Shown: positions 8,723 to 13,660 of the stretch, piece after piece
Numbering within the stretch: the stretch's first letter is position 1
Layout: every line of letters begins with the position of its first letter
Source of the DNA: Chloroflexia bacterium
Lineage (GTDB): Bacteria > Chloroflexota > Chloroflexia > Thermomicrobiales > UBA6265
NCBI GenBank assembly: GCA_013696525.1
Contig: JACCYK010000059.1
Location: forward strand, 1-13,660
Length of the DNA stretch: 13,660 bases
Direction of reading: 5' to 3'
Program-made: the position numbers and the translations under genes
Notes under the pieces: model-generated
The model's input: the letters and a program-made list of their open reading frames with translations, nothing else
Told to the model about the DNA's origin: nothing
The model's database searches: none

Positions 8723-10132
8723 GTGTCAGTCACCAACTCGACCTCGACCGCGCCAGAATCTGGCCATTTGGCCACCGGTCAACGGGTCATCCGCATCCAG
8801 GGCGGGACGCCGCTCCGGGGCGAGGTGACGATCGGCGGCGCCAAGAATGCCGTCTTGCCCGCACTTGCCGCCACCTTGCTGACGTCCGATGAGTGCGTGC
8901 TGCGAAACGTGCCGAATCTAGCGGACATCGACAACATGGTCGAGCTGTTGCGCGCCCTGGGAGCAACCGTCGAACGTGACCCGTTGCGCAAGCAGCTTCG
9001 CGTCCGCGCGGCGGAGATTTCCACAACCGCGGCGCCTCCCGAGTTGGTGGCCCGGATGCGCGCTTCATTTCTCGTGGCCGGTCCGCTGTTGGCACGATGT
9101 GGTGAGATGAGCGCCTCGACCCCCGGCGGCTGCCGGCTCGGGGCGCGGCCGGTTGACGTAGATGTGCGCGGCTTCCGGCAGATGGGCGCGACCGTCGAGT
9201 TCCAGGAGGACGGGCAGCACCTATCCGCCCGCACCGCCGGCTTACGTGGCCGCCGCCTGTACATGGATTACCCAAGTCACACCGGGACCGAGAATCTCCT
9301 TATGGCGGCGACGCTGGCCAGCGGGCGGACGACGATCGTCAATGCCGCCTGCGAGCCGGAAATCATTCACGTCGGCAACATGTTGAACCGGATGGGAGCC
9401 CGCATTTCCGGCCTGGGCTCGCCGATTATCTCCATCGAGGGCGTCGACCGGCTGCATGGTGTGGCCGAGACGATTCTGCCGGATCGGCTAGAGGCCGGAG
9501 CATACGCGATCGCGGCGGTCATTACCGGCGGTGAGGTGACGTTGCGTAATGTCCGCGACGGCGACATGCTGCCGCTCACCGCCAAGTTGCGGGAGGCGGG
9601 AGCCGAGGTCTGGGTCGATGAGGAGCGAATGCTGGTGCGGCCAGGCCAGTCATTGCGCGCGGTCGAGGTCCAGACGCTGCCGTTCCCGGGCTTCCCGACC
9701 GATCTCCAAGCGCCGTTCGCGGTCCTGATGACGCAGGCCGATGGCCGGTCGAAGCTCCACGAGCGCGTGTTCGAGGACAGGCTGCGCTACACCGACGAGC
9801 TGCAAGCGATGGGGGCCTCGATTTGGGTTGAGAAGCTCACCTCGGTCGGCGACGCCGGGGACACGAGGCAAGCCGTCCGGTACGGCACCCACGCCGAGAT
9901 TACCGGCCCCACGCCGTTGCATGGGGCGACGGTGCGGGCGCTTGACATCCGCGCTGGTGCCGGCATCGTCCTGGCCGGGCTGATCGCGAGCGGGGAAACG
10001 GTCGTCTCCGACATCCATCACATCGACCGCGGCTACGAGTCATTCGTACCGAAGCTGCAAGCACTTGGGGCAAAGATATCGGTCGAATTGGGTGATGCCC
10101 GGCCAAGCTCGGGGCTGAAGCCACCGAGCTGA
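8723..10132 (+). CDS. murA: UDP-N-acetylglucosamine 1-carboxyvinyltransferase
   Basis: MurA transfers enolpyruvate from phosphoenolpyruvate to UDP-GlcNAc in the cytoplasm, the first committed step of peptidoglycan synthesis. The 469-residue protein has the two inverse alpha/beta domains of the EPT family. Key residues: Lys41-Asn42 in GGAKNAVLP, the catalytic Cys137 in PGGCRLGARP (target of fosfomycin; Cys, not Asp, so the sensitive form is expected) and Asp327 in FPTDLQAPF. An extra 19 or so residues precede the usual N terminus. The last nine (PSSGLKPPS) and the stop are written by the palindromic element. The start is the GTG at 8723, 9 bases from AAGGAG; an in-frame TTG at 8714 touches that site and is unlikely. 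murA also lies close downstream of the atp operon in Bacillus. Confidence 0.95.
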   Translation: MSVTNSTSTAPESGHLATGQRVIRIQGGTPLRGEVTIGGAKNAVLPALAATLLTSDECVLRNVPNLADIDNMVELLRALGATVERDPLRKQLRVRAAEISTTAAPPELVARMRASFLVAGPLLARCGEMSASTPGGCRLGARPVDVDVRGFRQMGATVEFQEDGQHLSARTAGLRGRRLYMDYPSHTGTENLLMAATLASGRTTIVNAACEPEIIHVGNMLNRMGARISGLGSPIISIEGVDRLHGVAETILPDRLEAGAYAIAAVITGGEVTLRNVRDGDMLPLTAKLREAGAEVWVDEERMLVRPGQSLRAVEVQTLPFPGFPTDLQAPFAVLMTQADGRSKLHERVFEDRLRYTDELQAMGASIWVEKLTSVGDAGDTRQAVRYGTHAEITGPTPLHGATVRALDIRAGAGIVLAGLIASGETVVSDIHHIDRGYESFVPKLQALGAKISVELGDARPSSGLKPPS

Positions 10133-10280
10133 AATCACAAACCATCCTGAAGGATGCTGCGTATCTCGCATCCACCGACTACCGACGTGAACCGATTGCC
10201 AGCTTTGTGGCCAAGATTCGAGGATAGCCGGCTTCAGCCGGGTTTGTGATTTTAGCTCGGGGATTCATTCCCGAGCTTGG
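10103..10280. repeat. Palindromic TGAA/TTCA-hairpin element at the murA 3' end
   Basis: Two inverted arms, 10103-10158 and 10226-10280, match at about 45 of 56 positions. The core AAATCACAAACC (10132-10143) is perfectly inverted at 10241-10252. Each arm contains two hairpins with loops TGAA (left) or TTCA (right): 10106-10130 and 10143-10156 on the left, 10228-10241 and 10255-10276 on the right. Stems differ between arms by paired changes (CATCC/GGATG against CCGGC/GCCGG) while loops and linkers are kept. The 67-base centre has no gene. This looks like a REP-pair or MITE-like element, possibly related to IS200/IS605-type hairpins; no transposase is nearby. It overlaps the last 30 bases of murA. 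Confidence 0.75.
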
Positions 10281-10294
10281 TCACGAGGGACCAA
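10277..10294. terminator. Small hairpin between the convergent murA and hydrolase genes
   Basis: TTGGTC (10277-10282) pairs with GACCAA (10289-10294) over a 6-base loop, in the short space between two genes that face each other. It could end transcripts from either side, alone or with the neighbouring TTCA hairpin. No clear T-run. Confidence 0.3.
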
Positions 10295-10311
10295 CCAAAC
10301 GCCGCGACCAG

Positions 10312-11085
10312 CTATTCGACGGCAATCGTCAGGCCCGGCCGGGCTAGCTCAATGCGGCCAGGAAATGCGGCCGCCGCCCCCGCCCGGTAGTTTGCGAATC
10401 CCAGCTCCTCCCACATGTGGGTGAGGACCAGCACCGACGCGCCAGCGTTGCGCGCGAGTTCACCCGCTTCGGCGGCCGTCAGCGAGCCCCGTACTTGGAC
10501 CGGAAGTGAACCGCCATCGATCAATGTCGATTCGGCGACCAAGATGTTGACGCCGGTGAAGAAATCCGCCAGGTCAGCGGTGGGTCCGGTGTCTCCGGTG
10601 TAGCCGAGTGATTGCCCGCTCGAGTTCGCGATCCGCATCGCGTAGCCGGGAACGTAATGGATCGTGGGAGCGAAGGTGATACGAAGGTCGCCGATCCCGA
10701 GCCCAATTTCAGGATCGTATTCGTTGACCTCGATGGCCCGCCCGAAGCGGCCGGGCTCATCGCAGGTATCGAAGGGGGCGGTTGCTTGCGCCAGGTGGGC
10801 GGCGCCGGCCGGCGGCAGCCAGAGCGGGATCGGGGCTGGCGCGGGCCGCGGGTTGTAGGCCAGGGCGTGCCGCAGGGCCAGGAGATCGAGCATATGGTCC
10901 AGGTGCATATGCGAGATGACAATGGCGGAGAGGAGTCGGAAATCGGTGTGGCGTCGCAACTCCGGCAGAACGCCAGGGCCGAAATCGAGGACGAGCCGGG
11001 TGGTTCCGGACTCGATCAGGTAGCCGGAGCAGGCCATACCGGCGTTTGGACCAGCCGCGCTACCACCAAGGACCGTCAGCCGCAT
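10312..11085 (-). CDS. MBL-fold metallo-hydrolase (YhfI/RNase Z-like)
   Basis: A 257-residue metallo-beta-lactamase-fold hydrolase, likely cytoplasmic (no signal peptide). The metal-site set is complete: His59-x-His61-x-Asp63-His64 (HMHLDH), His143, Asp165 in GYTGDTG, and His223 in LTHMWEE. The overall form (start MRLTVLGGSA, then CSGYLIE, FGPGVL, AEST) is closest to the YhfI-like branch near RNase Z. The flexible exosite arm of true RNase Z is not seen. Where related proteins often have His before the L-S/T-A-x-E-A-G segment, this one has Ser201 (GSLTAAEAGELA), so tRNA 3' processing is unlikely. It begins 12 bp after the permease stop, so it probably belongs to the transporter operon and may act on an imported or derived metabolite. 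The substrate is unknown. Confidence 0.82.
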   Translation of the reverse strand: MRLTVLGGSAAGPNAGMACSGYLIESGTTRLVLDFGPGVLPELRRHTDFRLLSAIVISHMHLDHMLDLLALRHALAYNPRPAPAPIPLWLPPAGAAHLAQATAPFDTCDEPGRFGRAIEVNEYDPEIGLGIGDLRITFAPTIHYVPGYAMRIANSSGQSLGYTGDTGPTADLADFFTGVNILVAESTLIDGGSLPVQVRGSLTAAEAGELARNAGASVLVLTHMWEELGFANYRAGAAAAFPGRIELARPGLTIAVE

Positions 11086-11097
11086 CGACGCCGGACC

Positions 11098-12057
11098 CTA
11101 CTGCTCGGACGAGGCATAGGCGATCAGCAACAGCAGGATAAGCCCTCCCTGGATCATCATCCGCCCGGCTTCCGGGATATTCTCGACCGTCAGGACGTTG
11201 ACGAGGACCGTCAGCAGGAGCGCGCCGCCGATCGTGCCGACATACTTGCCGCGGCCCCCCAAAATTGAAGTGCCGCCAATGACAACCGCCGCGATCGACA
11301 TCAACAAATAGGGGTCGCCCGCGGTCTTCGAACTGTAGCCGGTCCGGCCCAGGAGGAGGAGCCCAGTAATGCCGGCGAACGTGCTACAGAGGGCGTAGGT
11401 GCCGATTTGGATGATGCCGGCGGGGATGCCCGAAAGTAGGGCGGCGCGGGGATTGTTGCCGATCGCATAGATCGCCCGGCCGAAGGCGGTGCGCTGCAAC
11501 AAGACGATGCAGATAATCGAGAGGATGGCAAGCAGGACGGCCGGCGCCGGCACGCCGAGCAGCGTGCCCAGCGCCCAGTAATTAAGGAACGGCGACTCGC
11601 CGCTGACCGGTTTGCCCGCGTTATAGACCAACAACACGCCCTGGATGATGTTCAGGCTGGCCAGCGTCATGACCAACGGCGGCAGGCGGAGGGCGACCAC
11701 GCCGAGGCCATTAACGACGCCCACGATCGCCGCCAACGTCAGCGTGAGCAGGATGCCGCCGGCCTCGCCAATCTGGGTGATTAGGTGGCCGCCGACCACC
11801 CCGGTCATCGTGATGACGGCGGCGACCGAAAGATCGATGCCCCCCATTAGCACGACCAGCGTCTGCCCGGCGGCGACAATGGCGAGAAAGGCGGCGACCC
11901 GGAGCGTGAAGAGGTTGTACTCAACGGTCCGGTAGCCTTCGATGCGGACCAGACTGAAGACCCAGAGCGCGAGCAGGGTGGCAAACGTGATCCACACGGG
12001 ATCGAGGCGCGCCAGGTCGGGGCCGCGGCGTGAGGCAGCCTTCGTGATCTGGGCCAT
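11098..12057 (-). CDS. CUT2/ribose-type ABC transporter permease
   Basis: An inner-membrane permease of 319 residues in the RbsC/BPD_transp_2 family, which import monosaccharides, autoinducer-2 and similar small solutes. Many hydrophobic helices are visible; signatures are GGIDLSVA (72-79; the usual last Gly is Ala), AIGNNPRAALLSGI and VVIGGTSILGGRGKYVGTIGG. The N-terminal 20 residues are polar and basic. The start is the ATG at 12057, with GAGGAGGGG about 7-10 bases upstream, 1 bp after the previous gene's stop; the frame runs 19 codons further back but that would overlap the upstream gene. It would pair with the permease half of the upstream fusion to form a two-permease channel. The substrate cannot be told from this. 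Confidence 0.92.
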   Translation of the reverse strand: MAQITKAASRRGPDLARLDPVWITFATLLALWVFSLVRIEGYRTVEYNLFTLRVAAFLAIVAAGQTLVVLMGGIDLSVAAVITMTGVVGGHLITQIGEAGGILLTLTLAAIVGVVNGLGVVALRLPPLVMTLASLNIIQGVLLVYNAGKPVSGESPFLNYWALGTLLGVPAPAVLLAILSIICIVLLQRTAFGRAIYAIGNNPRAALLSGIPAGIIQIGTYALCSTFAGITGLLLLGRTGYSSKTAGDPYLLMSIAAVVIGGTSILGGRGKYVGTIGGALLLTVLVNVLTVENIPEAGRMMIQGGLILLLLIAYASSEQ

Positions 12058-12058
12058 G

Positions 12059-13660
12059 TCAGCGCCCCTCCTCGATCCGATAGGCGGCGAACGCCTTGAT
12101 GCCCAGGGCCACAATCAGTACGGCGCCGTAGATAACGCGCTGGTACGCCGGAGAAAGGCCGGAGATGAACAGCACCTGGGTCATCAGGCCCAGGGTGAGT
12201 GTCCCGGCGATCGTCCCCTTGAGCTGGCCCTGGCCGCCGTAGAAGCTGATGCCGCCGAGCACGGCGGCGGAAATCGAAGCCAAGGCATACGGGGCGCCGA
12301 TCAAGGGATCGCCGGTCGCCGCATAGGACGAGAGGCCGATGCCGGCGAGCGCGGTCATGACCCCGGCAATGACATAGGCGCTGACCCGCGCCCGCGTCAC
12401 CCGGATGCCGCTGACGAAGGCGCCGCGCGGATTGTCCCCGACGGCATAGATGCTGAGCCCGAGCTTGGTCGACTTGATGTATTTCCAGATGACCAGCACG
12501 ATCGCTAGAACCAACAGGGTCGTTGGCAGGACACCGGCGATCTGGCCGGTGAGGCCGCGAGCGAACGAGACCGGCAGGTGGCCGCCGGGGACGCTGAGGA
12601 CGAAGAGCGCCCAGCCGCCCCAGATGAACGAAGTCGCTAGTGTGACGATGATCGCTGGCAGCTTGAAGAACGAAACAATGCCGCCGGTAGCCGCGCCGAG
12701 CAGGCCGCCCCCGGCCAGCACGATCAGGGTGGCGGTGACCATCGACGACGGAGTGTCGTACATTTGGGTGGCGAGGACAACGGTGGCTAGGCTCATCATT
12801 TGACCGACCGCGAGGTCGATGCCGCCGGTTAGCATGATGACCGACTGCGCCATCGCCACCAAGAAGAGTGGAAAGAGGTAGGCAAGCAGATTCGTCACCG
12901 TGTTCAGGCTAAACGTATCGCGCGTCAAGTAAAGGTAGACCAACGCGAAGATGCCGGTCACGCCGTAAATTGGCGCGACGTCCTGCCAACTTCGCGGCAG
13001 GCCCGGGAGCCAGCGCCGCCAGGGCAAGGCGGCAGCATCCGGTGCGGCTACTGGTGCGCTGAGCGTCCCCGAGCCGCCCGCTGAGCCCTGGCGCCCGGCG
13101 ACCGACGCATGGACCACGTTCTCTTCCGTGACCTCGTCACCGGCCAACATGACGACCGGCGTCCGCTCGTACATGACGAGGACGCGGTCGCACATCCCGA
13201 GCAGCTCAATCGTGTCCGAGGAAATGAGGAGGATCGAGGCGCCGCCGTTGGTCAGCTCACGCATCAGCCGGTAGATCTCTTGCTTGGTCCTGACGTCGAT
13301 ACCGCGGGTCGGCTCGGCCAGGAGATAGATCCGCGGCGTCAACGGGAGCCACTTGGCGATGGCCACCTTCTGCTGGTTGCCGCCGCTGAGGCGAAGCACC
13401 GGCTCACGGGGCGATTGCAACCTGATCCGGAGCTTGTCGATCAGCTCGTCGACCAGCCCACGTTCCTTCGCTGGACTGAGCAATCCCAGCCGGTCCAGCC
13501 GGTCGAGGCTTGGCAACGACAGATTGTCCGCGACCGAGAGCCGGGTAATCAGGCCGTCCGTCTTCCGGTCCTCGGGGACATGGGCGATGCGTTGGCGGAT
13601 TGCCTGGCGCGGATCGGTAATCGACGCCGGCGCGCCGTTGAGCGCGACCTCGCCCTGAAC
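12059..13660 (-). CDS. RbsA-type ATPase fused to RbsC-type permease, 5' end beyond window
   Basis: The open frame continues past the right edge; 533 residues are visible. Residues about 1-188 are the second ABC domain of a CUT2 (RbsA-like) ATPase: HVPEDRK, the signature LSGGNQQK (91-98) and AEPTRGIDV. In Walker B the usual Asp is Ala115 (LLAEP) while Glu116 stays; the H-loop position reads ISSD. A Gly/Ser/Ala/Pro-rich linker (about 190-220) leads to a complete permease (about 221-533) with GGIDLAVG (279-286), AVGDNPRGAFVSGI and AVLGGISFYGGQGQ. In most CUT2 systems ATPase and permease are separate genes. The first ABC domain, with the intact active site if present, and any solute-binding protein must lie to the right. 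Its stop is 1 bp before the next permease start. Confidence 0.9.
   Translation of the reverse strand, partial: VQGEVALNGAPASITDPRQAIRQRIAHVPEDRKTDGLITRLSVADNLSLPSLDRLDRLGLLSPAKERGLVDELIDKLRIRLQSPREPVLRLSGGNQQKVAIAKWLPLTPRIYLLAEPTRGIDVRTKQEIYRLMRELTNGGASILLISSDTIELLGMCDRVLVMYERTPVVMLAGDEVTEENVVHASVAGRQGSAGGSGTLSAPVAAPDAAALPWRRWLPGLPRSWQDVAPIYGVTGIFALVYLYLTRDTFSLNTVTNLLAYLFPLFLVAMAQSVIMLTGGIDLAVGQMMSLATVVLATQMYDTPSSMVTATLIVLAGGGLLGAATGGIVSFFKLPAIIVTLATSFIWGGWALFVLSVPGGHLPVSFARGLTGQIAGVLPTTLLVLAIVLVIWKYIKSTKLGLSIYAVGDNPRGAFVSGIRVTRARVSAYVIAGVMTALAGIGLSSYAATGDPLIGAPYALASISAAVLGGISFYGGQGQLKGTIAGTLTLGLMTQVLFISGLSPAYQRVIYGAVLIVALGIKAFAAYRIEEGR

Noticed and set aside
11942..12508. A 188-codon plus-strand open frame across the two permease genes
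   Set aside because: It runs antisense over the junction of two clear permeases and has no domain-like content.

Overview
The window is GC-rich bacterial DNA that best fits Chloroflexota, probably a Thermomicrobia-like lineage. This is inferred from the c-subunit wording (glycine-rich helix 1, then a GRNPE loop), the GC-rich codon use and the order atpI-B-E-F-H-A-G-D-C followed by murA. It is not proven by any single marker.

Layout. Bases 1-178 hold no gene that I can support. A GNAT-family acetyltransferase (179-766, +) ends at a terminator-like hairpin. An intergenic gap of about 240 bp follows. It ends in an AT-rich patch with an extended -10 (TGA-TATTAT) that lies exactly inside a perfect TGTGA-N6-TCACA palindrome, the symmetry of a CRP/FNR-family operator. 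From there a complete nine-gene F1Fo-ATP synthase operon runs to 8527. A 13-bp perfect hairpin (8609-8637) separates it from murA (8723-10132), the first committed step of peptidoglycan synthesis. murA converges on a minus-strand cluster: a metallo-beta-lactamase-fold hydrolase (10312-11085), a CUT2/ribose-type ABC permease (11098-12057), and a protein running off the right edge that fuses a RbsA-type ATP-binding domain to a second RbsC-type permease (12059 to beyond 13660).

How the genes work together. The Fo genes (a, c, b) and F1 genes (delta, alpha, gamma, beta, epsilon) make one proton-coupled ATP synthase, with the small AtpI/AtpZ protein as assembly or ion helper. The c subunit lacks the sodium-site residues. 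The epsilon subunit carries the ATP-binding motif IDLARA. The minus-strand genes look like one operon: the two permease genes are 1 bp apart and the hydrolase follows 12 bp later. They would form a small-solute (sugar-like) importer with a cytoplasmic hydrolase of unknown substrate.

What stands out. (1) The CRP-like palindrome on the atp promoter. (2) A stem-loop in each of the seven gaps between atp genes from atpB to atpC; two of these (atpF-atpH and atpG-atpD) are built from a 7-bp tandem unit GTCGTRA in inverted arrangement, directly before the next ribosome binding site. (3) A palindromic element of about 178 bp (10103-10280) at the murA 3' end, with TGAA/TTCA-loop hairpins whose stems differ between arms by paired changes. 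(4) Repeats supply the last codons and stops of atpF and murA. (5) The ATPase-permease fusion has an Ala in place of the Walker B Asp. Several starts were placed by Shine-Dalgarno spacing downstream of the longest possible start (GNAT, atpI, atpB, atpF, murA, first permease).
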